Shown here in pieces: positions 11,125 to 21,444 of a stretch of DNA of 64,000 nucleotides; the stretch's first letter is position 1, and each line of letters opens with the position of its first letter. A program made the translations under genes and the position numbers. The notes beneath the pieces were generated by a model. The model was given only the letters and a program-made list of their open reading frames with translations. It had not been told where the DNA came from and ran no database searches. Origin of the DNA: Phellopilus nigrolimitatus (taxonomy: Eukaryota > Basidiomycota > Agaricomycetes > Hymenochaetales > Hymenochaetaceae); contig JAJOHG010000005.1 in assembly GCA_021029095.1 (NCBI GenBank), forward strand, positions 248,001 through 312,000, written 5' to 3'.

Positions 11125-12599
11125 ATGGCTCGTCGACGGAAAAACAGAACGCACTGTAAAGACCTCTGCAAGCGCGCCTGAAGGCGACGGGAACCCCAAG
11201 TCGTTTATCCTCAAGCATGGCCAGGTCGGCTCAGCGCTTGCACAGCTCGTGCGCGACCTGCGAAAGGTCATGGAACCTAATACTGCCAGTCGGCTCAAGG
11301 TGCGCTACATCTCAAGTACTACTAGTAGCACTGTTTAATTGTCTTGCTGTGTCAGGAAAGAACAAGAAATAAATTAAAAGACTACCTGACCCTTGCTCCC
11401 GCTCTCCATGTGACCCATCTCATCGCCCTCACTCTTACATCGGTCGCTCCTTCGTTGCGCATGGTCAGATTATCTGCAGGTCCTACCTTGACTTTTCGAA
11501 TAGAGAGATATAGTCTAGCAAAAGATATCTTGAATACCAAAAAGCGGGCGCGGAGCATGGGCTTAGAATACTTGACCCCACCACTGGTAAGTTCTGAAAA
11601 TGATATTGCTTTTAGCTGATAGATCCAGGTTTTTATCTTTTATTTTCCAGCTTGTTTTAGCTTCCTTTCCGCAACCTTCCCCGACGACCCCTCCGCACCT
11701 CACCCTCCTCATGAAGTCCTTCCAGTCCCTCTTCCCGCCCCTTTCCCCGCAGACCCTTACGCTCTCCTCCGCGCGGCGCATCGTGCTCGTCCAATATAAC
11801 CCGGAGCGCGACACTGTCGACTTCCGGCACTACCTCATCACCGTCAAGCCGTACGGCGTCTCGAGACGCGTGCGTAAAGTACTCGAAGGTGGCAAGCATT
11901 CCACAAAAGCATATAGGTCGTCTAGCCTCCTCGACCTCGGGCGCGAGAAGGACGTCGCGGACTTCTTGCTCCGGCGCAAGGGAGAACCGGGGCCGGACGA
12001 TGATGGTTACGAGTCTGCAGCGTCGTCTGCATCGAGTGCTGCGGAAGACGAGGGTGATACTGTTTCACTCGCAGAAGACTACATTGGGAGGAATAACAAG
12101 AGGGGTCAGCGAAGGGCCGTGAGGCTTGATGAAATAGGGCCAAGAATGGAGCTTCGACTAGTGAAGATCACAGAGGGTGTTCCTGGAAAGGAGGGAGCCG
12201 TTATGTATCACAAATTTGGTAAGTCTTATTCTTTAATCATCGTACGGGATTCCTTGATTGAATTCACCCCATCCACCTGCAGTCAAAAAGACGAAGGCGG
12301 AGACGGCCACGCAAATGAAAACTCACGCCGAGAGGGAAAAGCTCAGAAAAGAGAGAAAAGAAGAGCAAGAGAGAAACGTAGCGCGGAAAAAGGCGTTGAA
12401 AGAGAAGGATGGGGGAGACGGTAATGAAGAAGCAGACGAAGAGGAGCAGGAGAACGGAGGTGACGAAGATGAAGTTGGTGAGTGGGATGATGAAGAGGAA
12501 ATTAGCGAAGGAGAGGAAAGTGAGCCGCAGAGCGAGAGCGAGGAAGAAGAGCCAGTCGAGCATCCCAAGAAGCGGGGTAAGCACAAGAAGGAGCGGTGA
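11125..12599 (+). CDS. SSF1: ribosome biogenesis Brix-domain protein Ssf1 / Peter Pan; start out of frame with body
   Basis: Nucleolar 60S assembly factor. Brix domain spans exons 1-3: PKSFILKHGQVGSALAQL, RKVMEPNTASRLK, then (intron 11299-11353) ERTRNKLKDYLTLAPALHVTHL, GPTLTFRIERYSLAKD, ending RAVRLDEIGPRMELRLVK. The tail is a Lys/Glu coiled coil and acidic stretch ending in KKRGKHKKER. Three introns. Family N termini read like MA[KR]RRKKRTH; exactly this, MARRRKNRTH, occurs at ATG 11125, but it is one base out of frame with PKSF. No intron can repair this: the only donor-like site nearby would give a 17-nt intron. Removing one base in the A-run or in CACTGTAAA (11141-11156) would restore it. 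I read it as a base error or a damaged start. Confidence 0.87.
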
Positions 12600-12817
12600 T
12601 TGTTGTACTTTTATTTTGCATTTGTACGGTCTGTATATATTGTCTCGAAGCACTTTACACCTGTACATCAAGGAATTAACTGCGAGAAAGGCAAGCAAAC
12701 GGTCAACACTCAGAAAAGCAGTACATATAGGAAGAAACACGAAGAAACATACATCAAATTAATACTGTTATATTCTCTGTGACCCAGGAATCAAAAGGTA
12801 CACACGGAAGATTGAAT

Positions 12818-13623
12818 TCAGGGCCCAGGTGGTTTAGTCTGCACCGACGAAGAAGTTGACGCTTGCCACGGTAAAGGTCCAACCCAGCGCTCTACGAATC
12901 GTGATGCGCGCATTTTTACGCTGTCCCAGTTGTCGAGTGCCGGCCTCACGTCGAGGTAGAATGCAAGGTTACCTCCAACAGGCGACTTTCCGGTGTAGAA
13001 GTCGATAACATAGCGCATGCGCGTCCCACAGCGGTCGACAACCCAGTCGTGTCGATCGAAGGGGGCTTGGTAGCTGACACGAGAAGGGAAAAAATCAGGC
13101 CAGCCTGTCAAAATAATATACGAAATTGTAGCTCACCCCAGCAGCGACTTCCAGCGCGCCCTTGGACTCATGTCTCCAGGCCTGCCCTTGAAGCTCACAA
13201 GCTTAATTCCGCCGCACTGCTCGCCACCCCGACCGCGCTCCCAGCCGAGCACCTCGCCCCACGCGCGCTCGTTCACGGCGTTGTGGATCGGCACGACAAC
13301 GGGCATGTCCGCTGCCTGCGGGTTGTGCTGCTTGCGCGCCATCGCGGAGAAGAACTGCGCCTGCGACGGATACACCCATTTCTCCCCATCCGCGCGGGGA
13401 ATGGAGGACACCTCGCGCTCCGTCGGAGGGCCGCGGGCACGGAGTGCGGTGCGACGCGGAGGCGGTCGGAGCTTCATCGACGATAGTATCCCGCCCACGT
13501 CGAGCGCGCTTTGTGGTCGACAGGACATGTATCTGTCTGCGATGCTTGAGTGAACTGTGTGTGGTCGACAGGACATTTGTCTGGGGTCGAACTTGAGGAA
13601 TGGTCGACCGGACACTGCGACAT
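12818..13623 (-). CDS. holocytochrome c synthase (cytochrome c/c1 heme lyase), frame break near N terminus
   Basis: Mitochondrial intermembrane-space enzyme that attaches heme to apocytochrome c. Start ATG 13621-13623 gives MSQCPVDH followed by two more CPVDH motifs (DKCPVDHT, DTCPVDHK), the heme-binding CPV motifs of the family, here in triplicate. Core: TEREVSSIPRADGEKWVYPS, FFSAMARKQH, VPIHNAVNERAWGEVLGWE, RARWKSLLG, then (intron about 13136-13077) YQAPFDRHDWVVDRCGTRM with the essential His, and VIDFYTGK. The CPVDH leader and the core are in different frames; the leader frame hits TGA near 13475 and I find no intron of normal size to join them. A one-base loss in the GGCGGG run near 13495-13505 is the simplest explanation. 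cyt c versus c1 specificity is not decidable. Confidence 0.85.
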
Positions 13624-14150
13624 GGCTTCAGAAAGGCAAAGCCTAAAATGGAATGTTTACCTGCAGCTTCTTCTGGACAGCTGGCGGTGACAAAGGGCCT
13701 TATGCCGATCTTCGGTCGTCGATCACATTGCTTAATTTTTGACAGCAACAACGCGAGTAGTAAAATGTCAACCACGGTAACCACGGGCGAATTCGACAAT
13801 GTCAGAATAATAATAATGTAATTTCGAGCACAGAATCAAAGTCCATAAGGTATAAGTGATGTTAGACTGGGAGACCAGGAAAAACATTGCAAGACCTGCT
13901 AATCAGAACCGAAGAAACACAAGCACTATTCAGAAAACATATGCTTCCTAGAACTGGTGCGGGTCAGACAGTGTAGAGATATCTACCTTACAACCGTAAG
14001 AGTAAAGACAGAGCAGAGTAAAACTGAGAAAGGGAGAAAGCGAAAGGATGACACCGTAATGTGTCCCGAGGTCCAAGTGCAGAAGGGAGACATCGTCATC
14101 GGTACGTGCATTCATTGAATGATCGGATAGGTGATACGCAAAAACTGTAT
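13624..14150. other. intergenic, upstream of heme lyase
   Basis: 527 bases with the heme lyase 5' flank and the 3' flank of the secreted-protein gene. Nothing further recognised. Confidence 0.5.
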
Positions 14151-15040
14151 CTAAGCCGCAATGCATGATGATTCGTCATCCGACGGCTTGAATCCCGCGG
14201 CGCACTCAGCAACTAATACGAGCAAATAATCAACATATATAGCAGAAAGATCCACCGAGAATTACTTACCGACACAGACACCACCCGCGCACGACGAGTT
14301 CGTTGCATTACTGATCTTCTGGCAATCGACACCTTTGTTAAGCGAGGCGCAACCACCGCACGAGGTGAGTTCAGAGAGCGTGTCAACGCTAATGAAGATT
14401 TATTGTCAACGAACGCCGCACTCGCCACATCAACGTGAAGAAGCCATCGCGCACCATTCAGAGTCACCAACCATAGCACCGTTAACTTTGATCGGGCAAG
14501 TCGTAAGACCAGTAGGACAGAAGCTCATGTCCCACTGCTCGAGTGCGTTACGCTTTGCCTTGACGTGACCCTTGCTGTTCGGCTTCGCAGAAGGCTTGGG
14601 CTGCGGATTGGGCTTGGGGGTGGACGAGTGCTGCGGTGTGCAACACTGAAGGCCGAGCGACCAACTCCAGTTGCTCCCACACGTCGGGGTCGCGGAGTGC
14701 GTAGGCTTGGCTTTAGGGACGCAGCAACCCTCGCCATGATGGAAGTACCAAGCTGCTTAATCGTTCAAAAAATATCACGGAACATCGAATTGCACGCAAC
14801 ATACACGAAGGGCAGTCAACGCCACTGGGGGGCGTAGGGGATTTTGGTGGGACCGCCGCTGGGCAAGCAGCAGCTGCGAGTATCGTAAAAGAATTCTTTC
14901 TCCGAGCAGTCTTTGCTCGTCTTGGTGGGGCCACCGACTTCTCCGCGAGCAAACAAACCACCGCTGATCTTGGAAGGCTTGGCCTCGACAACGCCGAGGG
15001 CGAGTGCCGCGACAAGAAGGACGGAAGACAAGAAGTGCAT
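14151..15040 (-). CDS. CPL1-like secreted Cys-rich protein, frame break in exon 1
   Basis: Predicted extracellular protein of the Cryptococcus CPL1-like/Priest family. Signal peptide MHFLSSVLLVAALALGVVEA, then DCSEKEFFYDTRSCCLPSGG, a Cys-rich repeat continuing as GVDCPSS joined by a consensus intron (GTATGT) to WYFHHGEGCCVPK and WSWSLGLQCCTP, a Lys/Pro linker, and the C-terminal CPL1 domain: FCPTGLTTCPI, ECVDTLSELTSCGGCAS, SCAGGVCV, VAECAAGFKPS. Three introns, all with good sites. In exon 1 the signal-peptide frame ends at a stop just after PTKIPYAPQWR, while the adjacent frame reads PTKSPTPPSGVDCPSS as expected. One extra A in the AAAA run near 14843 explains this. Either a base error or an early truncation. 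Confidence 0.8.
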
Positions 15041-16521
15041 TACGATGGATGTTAAGTTTTCGTGTGGTGCTGGGGGAGGGAAGCGGGGTGCTTAAGGAGA
15101 GGATATGACCGACGAACGGACTTGGCTATAAAGGAATGGAATTGGAGAGAGAGGACGCTACCGCGGCAAGCACAGACACACAAGATGAAGGGGGATGGAG
15201 AAGATATAAGGGGAAAGTTCAGCGAGGTTTTGTAGTCCAGAGACTCCAGAGTACCTCCATTTTTCGTGGGAACCTTGGTTGAGTGAATGTATCAAAATAT
15301 CACATTCTCGGCGTTTGTATGCCGTGTTTTGGACCTTTCATCACGATCAGGGCGCGCACTCCTGCAAATTATTCTGTTCCTGAGTCCAGAGCACTTTCTT
15401 TCTACTTTTTTTCTTTTTTTCTTCTGCGCATAGACGTTTACTTACGTTAAACGTACGTTTGTTTTCTTCAAGTCAAGACGCACTAAGTGAAAGCAGCATA
15501 TGTCCGAATGCGCCACACAACGAGAATCCTCTAAGCCGGCACCGGGCCCTCCCAATATGTAAGCAAACCGATCTATGTGTCGCTTATCAGGCGGACTTCC
15601 CGCCGACGTATCTATGTCGACCTTCTTGTGGACTCACGGCGGTTCGGCGCTCTTTCTTTCTTTCTATTTATCGTTTGCAAACGCATGTGGCGAGCCACTC
15701 AGACGCACCGCACACGTCAACCCCTCCTCGAGTCCCCGACGTGGCGCACATCGGGCCATTCCAAAAGTAAAATACCAAGAACGCGTCTATTCTCGTTTTG
15801 CAAGCAGCCGCGCCAATCGTTCAAGTTGCCATGGTCACGTACTATCTACTGAATGTTTGTGATTGCCTAGACCCGCTTAGAACTAAGTAAGCAATCCGCG
15901 TAGCACGACGAAAAGAAATGCACATTCATCAAACGCCTGTGGTAAGAAGAAGATGGGATGAACCTCGCATTCTGATATTTTGATTCCATCTGCGTCCTCA
16001 CTTAGAAGCTCTGCCTCATCAAATCAGAGTCAATGCCGCACCTCTACAAATCTTCCCCTTTTGCATGCATATCCAACTTCCCCTTAAAACTTTTGTTGGC
16101 AATGACTAAGCTTTCGCAAATCGTTAGTCTATGTACTTGCAGTGAATGTTGTTTGAAGGGGCAGCCGGGACAGATCGTCACGCGCACCGCAAGGACTTGA
16201 CAGTGATTATGTTGACCTTTGTGGCCATATCCGAGTCGTTCTCACCGAACGACCTCAGTCGAGAAACACCTTCTTCCATCTTTCAAGCAACTCGACTTCC
16301 CAGCTTGTTTACTTCCGAAGCAGAGCACATCGCGTCGACGAGACGTGTTAAATCACGAGGGATCGCGCACACGTGATGAGCGCTAAAAGCAGCTGATGAC
16401 CTCACGCGACGAAGTTTCCGGTCCGGCTTAAGTCTTGCCGGACTCTCTCGCATACTTATACCACCCTCTTGCTTCGTATTATTACCTCCTCTTTCTCCTT
16501 GACCACTTTCAACGACGAACC
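15041..16521. other. intergenic divergent region (1.48 kb)
   Basis: Long divergent promoter region for the secreted-protein gene and the nitronate monooxygenase gene. Contains polypyrimidine runs (15395-15425), a 12-bp palindrome AAACGTACGTTT (15449-15460), a CACGTG near 16369 and a TATA-like sequence CTTATACC near 16455. No convincing gene found; short open frames lack splice context. Confidence 0.55.
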
Positions 16522-18297
16522 ATGCCATCTTCTCCCCAGGTCTTCAAGACTCCCCTGACGGAGCTCTTCAATATCAAGCATCCCGTCATGCTTGCTGGTG
16601 AGACGTCCCGCCCTTCAATTTCTCCTGTCTCAAGAGTTTATATGACAAATGACAGGCATGAACGTCGCTGCTGGTCCGAAGCTTGCTGCAGCTGTAACAA
16701 ATGCTGGTGAGAGAAATATTGTAGCTTCGTATCAAAAGAAATGTTGCTAATTACCTTATTCACGGTATTTCTGCAGGTGGCATCGGTGTCATTGGTGGTC
16801 TCAATCAGTCGCCGCATATCCTCCAAAAAAACATTGACGAGATTAAGAGCTATTTGGAAGACAAGAACGCACCCATCGGCGTTGACCTACTGATTCCGCA
16901 AGTCGGTGGGAACGCCCGGAAGACAAATGTGTGTTTCTCGCGGAGTATTTCACATGCCGTCTGGCTTCCCTTCATACTGAATCGGCTCTCGTACATAGTA
17001 TGACTACACGAAAGGCCAGCTTCCTGCGCTAACAGAAGTGCTCATCAAGAATAAAGTTGCTTTGTTTGTTTGCGCGGTCGGCGTCCCGCCTAGGGAAATG
17101 GTGGACAGGCTCCATGCAGCCAAGATCCCGGTAATGAAGTAGGCTCAATCTTCAATATGCTTAGAGAGATGACTGAAGATCATCTAGCATGGTCGGACAC
17201 CCTAAGGTAGCGTAAGATCTTACCTGCGTACCAATAGACTTTTAACGTCAATGGGACAAATAAGCACGTTACAAAGGCGCTGGCGCAAGGTATATTCCTG
17301 CCCGCTCTTGCACAGTATACTTAAGATCAGATATAACTGACATTGTGATATACAGGTGTTGATATTATATGTGCTCAGGGCGGCGAGGGCGGTGGGCATA
17401 CCGGCGATACGCCTTTCTCCGTGCTCATCCCTGCCTGCGTGGACCTCTGCAAGGACGTCAAGAGCCCGCTTACTGGGAAACCTGTGCTCGTTGTTGCCGC
17501 TGGTGGCATTGCCGATGGTCGCGGCCTTGCTGCGTCGCTTTCGTACGTCCGTCCTTTTCTGTTAAATACCATCCGTTATTCCTGACTTTATTTCCAACAT
17601 GTACACGATAGGTACGGTGCGGCGGGCGTATGGGTTGGCACGCGTTTTGTCGCGAGCGTGGAGGCGGGCGCGCCAAAAGTACACAAAGAGCTCGTTGTCT
17701 CTGCCGGGTATGACGATCTTGCAAAGACGCTCATCTACTCCGGTAGGCCTTTGCACGTGCGCAAGACGGAGTATGTTGCAGAGTGGTAGGCACCCTTTTT
17801 ATTCTATTTTTTGTTTCGTGTCTCATTGTTCTGTTCGAATCGGATCACCGAACATATCTTCCGTTCAAATCTAGGGAGGACAAGCGGCAGGCTGAAATCA
17901 AGGAGCTGACGTCCCAAGGGAAGATCCCGCACGAACTTGAGCTGGAGAAACACCCGGAAAAGTCGTTGCCTGGCCGGATGTGTATGTGTCTATGTCACCG
18001 TGCTCTTCAGTATGCCTTATAACGAACTGTTTGGGAAATAGGGCTTATGGGGAAGGTCGCTGGCGCAATCAATGTGAGTTTTATATGATTTTTGTGTTTT
18101 CAATGGGGTGCTTACGTTTTATAAATACTCGTAGGATATAAAACCTGCGAAAGATATGTGAGTCTTGCTCGCCCTTCCTTTCATCACAGCTCGTTCTTAC
18201 GCGCTTTGTTGCTTTCAGTGTCGATGAAATGGTGCAAACCGCAGCGAAGAGCCTGAAGCAGTCCACATCATACGTACTTCCGCAAGCGAAGCTCTAG
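16522..18297 (+). CDS. nitronate monooxygenase (2-nitropropane dioxygenase family)
   Basis: FMN-dependent TIM-barrel enzyme that oxidises alkyl nitronates such as propionate-3-nitronate. Motifs: TPLTELFNIKHPVMLAG, MNVAAGPKLAAAVTNAGG and GIGVIGGLNQSP, PIGVDLLIPQVGGNAR, DIICAQGGEGGGHTGD (phosphate-binding loop with catalytic His), VLVVAAGGIADGRGLAASL, YGAAGVWVGTRFVAS, YSGRPLHVRKTEY. Stop 18295-18297. About ten short introns, several in quick succession near the 3' end (18040-18220), where exons NDIKPAKDI and VDEMVQTAAKSL are very small. Start ATG 16522 lies just before the conserved N terminus. Length about 360 residues, normal for the family. Confidence 0.92.
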
Positions 18298-18705
18298 CGT
18301 TTCACTGCCTTTCTTCTCGATGACCATAGGCTGTGTCTGTCATATTGCAGATTTTTCTGCGTGATTTGCTGTTTTGTCCTTGCTTTGAGTGATCCGTACA
18401 TTGTAAACTAGGGAGATACATATATTCGCACAGCACGTGAAACATACTAGGATTCATGGTTCTGAGTGAATGATAGCAACCTCTTCTCAGGTGAAAATAC
18501 GCTTTCAGTTTAAGGGAAGTCCATACACCGTCACGATCGATTTCCTTATGGGATCTGACATCGGTGCGTTGGACAGATCATCGGAACCCGTGCGCGAGAC
18601 TCTATTGACAAAATTCATCCATTAGCAGTCAGAGTTATAATACACTTTCCAATCTAAGTGATTCATGCATACATATGCAGTAGCGTTGACTTATAACATG
18701 TACGT
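18298..18705. other. convergent 3' intergenic region
   Basis: 408 bases between converging genes. Nothing recognised beyond probable 3' UTRs. Confidence 0.5.
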
Positions 18706-20368
18706 CTAATCGTCATCGCCCATGAGCTCTGCGAGCTCTGCTTCTTCTTCCGCCGTCAGCTGGGCCGTCGATTCAGACGCAGGCTTTGTCTCCTCCTTTT
18801 CCGGTTCCTTTGGGGGCTCCTTCAGCGGGTTTATGAGATCTACGGAGATCAACAGTTTTTTCAGATATCTATATTTTATCGCCAGCAAAAAAGAGCTGAA
18901 GAAATAAAAGAACACGCACCAGCAAGCCTCCACCGCCTCACCGTCCCGTCCAAACTCGCGCTCACCACCCATGGCTCTGCGCCAATCCTTCCCGTCTTTT
19001 TCCACCTTTTTCAACCACAGTCCCAGTCCAGATATGTCCATCCAGTGGGCGTCTGTAGTGCTCAGGAGCTCCGGCTCGCGGGGCGCCGAAATGTCATACA
19101 GGCGCATCACGTCACCCGCACCAGTTAGCAGCAGCGGTTCATCGAGAGGGGAGAGCGATAAGGGGAGGAGTGCTTTCACGGCCGTTGGGTGTGTGAGCGG
19201 AGGGGCAGTCTTAGTGTTCGTGTTAAATGGTTGGGACATGTTGGTAGGGGCAGGATGAACAGTAAGAAGTGCAGTATCGTCTGAGGAAGCTATAAAAAAC
19301 GAATTTAAGTCTGAGAATCGCATATATGTGCTCCGGATGTGCAGGACTCCTACCAGTCCAAAGTTGGCCTTGTCCGTACCACATGTCATTCACACCTGTC
19401 CGATGCACGCTCAGTTCGCCCGTCTGCGTCGCGAGACATGCCGATGCTTTCGCGTCTCCGTAAGTGCGTTCTAGCGCCCAAACATTGATGACGCCCATCG
19501 AATCCGCCGTATATAGTGTTGCAGCGGAGGCGGAGTGCACATCGACGGCCAAGCATTGCACGGGGCGCGTGTGCGCTGCGATGAGCCCAATGTTTGGTAG
19601 TGGTTTTGCGTCCCGCGCATCGCTCACGTCCCTTCGGACAGACGGTGTATTTAATTCGATGGATTTTGCAACGAAGAGATCGCGACGCACCAAAATCGAA
19701 CAACCTTATCGGACCCACCAGTAATTAGCAGCTTAAGTTTAGGCACGGGGAGTACACATTTAACGAAGTCGGAGTGGGCATTAGTCGACGAGATGAGGGC
19801 CTTATTCTTCACTGGAGTTATTGAAAACGTTTGAATATGCGTTGAGCAGAGGGCGTACATGCGTGTCCCATACTTTAACCGTCTTGCAGAAACTAGTCAG
19901 TCTGAGCACTTTCAACGGGATACGGGAGAGCATACTTTATCCCATGATCCAGATACAAGCAACGGCGCCTTCGTTCCGTCGTCACTTTCATCGAGGAGAG
20001 CTATAGTGGTGACTGGCCAATATGCCCCTTATATACTTGCAAGATCTTGCCAGACTGTGAATTCACAGGTCAAATCCAGGACACTTCCCTCCAGTCAGAG
20101 TAAAGCACGATCAACCTCAAGATCTAGTCTTCTGACGGATGCATCGCTTTGTGAGAGCCAGAGGTCGTTCCCGCACAGCTGGAGAGCGAGAGGCTTGCCA
20201 GGGAGATCGATGGGTGCACCGAGGTGTTTGGTGCGCTCTGCTTTCCGTTTGCGAGCCTTTGTCGGACAAGTCAAGATGAATACAAAAATTCGATGCTAAG
20301 TGACACACTTCTCCACTGGCGAGGTCTGTCTCTGTTCTAAAAAAGTTGTTCGCGTCGCTTGTCTGCAT
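18706..20368 (-). CDS. WD40-repeat protein of unknown function, one frame break
   Basis: Beta-propeller protein conserved in fungi as far as I can tell; I do not recognise a named orthologue. Starts MQTSDANNFFRTE, then ARKRKAERTKHLGAPIDLPG, KILQVYKGHIG, LVSGSWDK, TVKVWDTH, STNAHSDFVKCVLPVPKLK, ITGGSDKVVRFWDVS, LIAAHTRPVQCLAVDVH, TADSMGVINVWALE, LLLTGAGDVMRLYDIS, VVSASLDGTVRRWRL, and the acidic end EEEAELAELMGDDD. Repeats end in typical W-D or W-A pairs. At about 19997-20005 the text GGCCAGTCACC puts the preceding blade (KGHIG) one base out of frame with VTTIALLDESDDG; one missing C would repair it. Introns are short and regular. Confidence 0.75.
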
Positions 20369-20497
20369 CGTCGTCGTCAACGTCAACCGCAGGGTGAACG
20401 CACATGAATGTCTGAAAGGGTTAGCACGTGACCGCATTTACTGATCTTTTCCTGGTCCAACTTTCGGAGCTCAGCTTCTCGTTTGTAGTCAGAGACG
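20369..20497. promoter_or_regulatory. short divergent promoter
   Basis: 129 bases between the WD40 gene start and the start of the unrecognised gene at 20498. Includes CACGTGACC near 20425. Confidence 0.4.
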
Positions 20498-21377
20498 ATG
20501 AGCAAGAGACTGGCATCCTTCCAGGGTCCGTCTACGCCGACTTCCTCACCTGTGCAGACAAGGCATCCACCAAACACTCCCGCATCTCCCTCGCGAAACA
20601 CCGAAACCACATACCACCGCAAGGTCAGGGTACTCCTCCAGGAGGTGCGTGGTATTACGCGCACTTGGGACGAGCTCGTCAAGATAGACGGGTTTAAAGT
20701 TGTCACCACCTTGACCGATACCCGGACTGACCTAGAGTGAGTACATGCGCGTTTGTGTGTCATACACTTGTTGGTGTCGGAACGCTGAACGCGTCAGACA
20801 TTAGTAATGTCCTCCGCCTCGTATCAGACGATGCCCAACCACGTACGAGGCTCGTAAGTCCCAGACTTGCCAGTTATGGAGAAGTGTCTCGACGACTTGA
20901 ATGTAGTTATTTTAAAGCTCGTAAGTAAAGTTTGTTCACGATTGTATTTCTTTGACGTGCTGAAAGACGGCATAGAAGAAGCAGTTCTCAAAATTGAGCT
21001 CTAGTCGTGGATAGCCTCGAGGAAATCGTTTACGAGGCGCATAAACTCAAAGGATGGGCTTGGGTGTACAGCGAACCTCTCTGGTGCACCTGGACGTTAG
21101 AAAAATTTGGTACCTCACAGTCTCCTTTTTGTGTTAGTCCAGCCACTGACCTAAAACCATAGCAACTAAAATGCCTTGCCTACTCCCTCCCTATCATCGT
21201 TCGCTACAACTACAGATCGAACTTGTAGACTCACTCCGAAGCCACTCCCTATCTTTCGAAGAGTCACGTGGGATCGTAGCAAAGTGGATAGCCCAGCCGC
21301 ACCTTGAAGCCGACGAGTGGATACAAGAGTGGGAAGACCTTTGTGCAGTCGAAGTAGAAAGATGGAATGCAAGATGA
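20498..21377 (+). CDS. unrecognised conserved protein, possibly frame-damaged
   Basis: I do not recognise a function. Starts MSKRLASFQGPSTPTSS, then RKVRVLLQEVRGITRTWDEL, joined by an intron (20736 to about 20802) to NVLRLVSDDAQPRTRLVSPRL, later VDSLEEIVYEAHKLKGWAWV, EPLWCTWTLEKF, and the last exon ending IQEWEDLCAVEVERWNAR. The look is of a helical, soluble protein of about 200-220 residues. A break-free model exists: donor GTAAGT near 20925 spliced to TAG near 21006. However, the adjacent frame before that donor reads VMEKCLDDLNVVILKL, and KKQFSKLSS follows, which looks more protein-like, so two one-base shifts may be present here. Confidence 0.6.
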
Positions 21378-21444
21378 TCGCTGCTTAGCCGCTACAGGAC
21401 ACACAAAACAAATAAGAAATGCAATACTAGAACACAATGGTAAA

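Noticed and set aside
10724..11338. Arg-run N-terminal extension of SSF1
   Set aside because: The frame starts at GTG and its Arg run is only the CGN repeat; family start text MARRRKNRTH is at 11125.
20498..21377. Certain pseudogene call for the gene at 20.5 kb
   Set aside because: A break-free splice model exists (donor near 20925 to acceptor near 21006), so the frame shifts there are only suspected.
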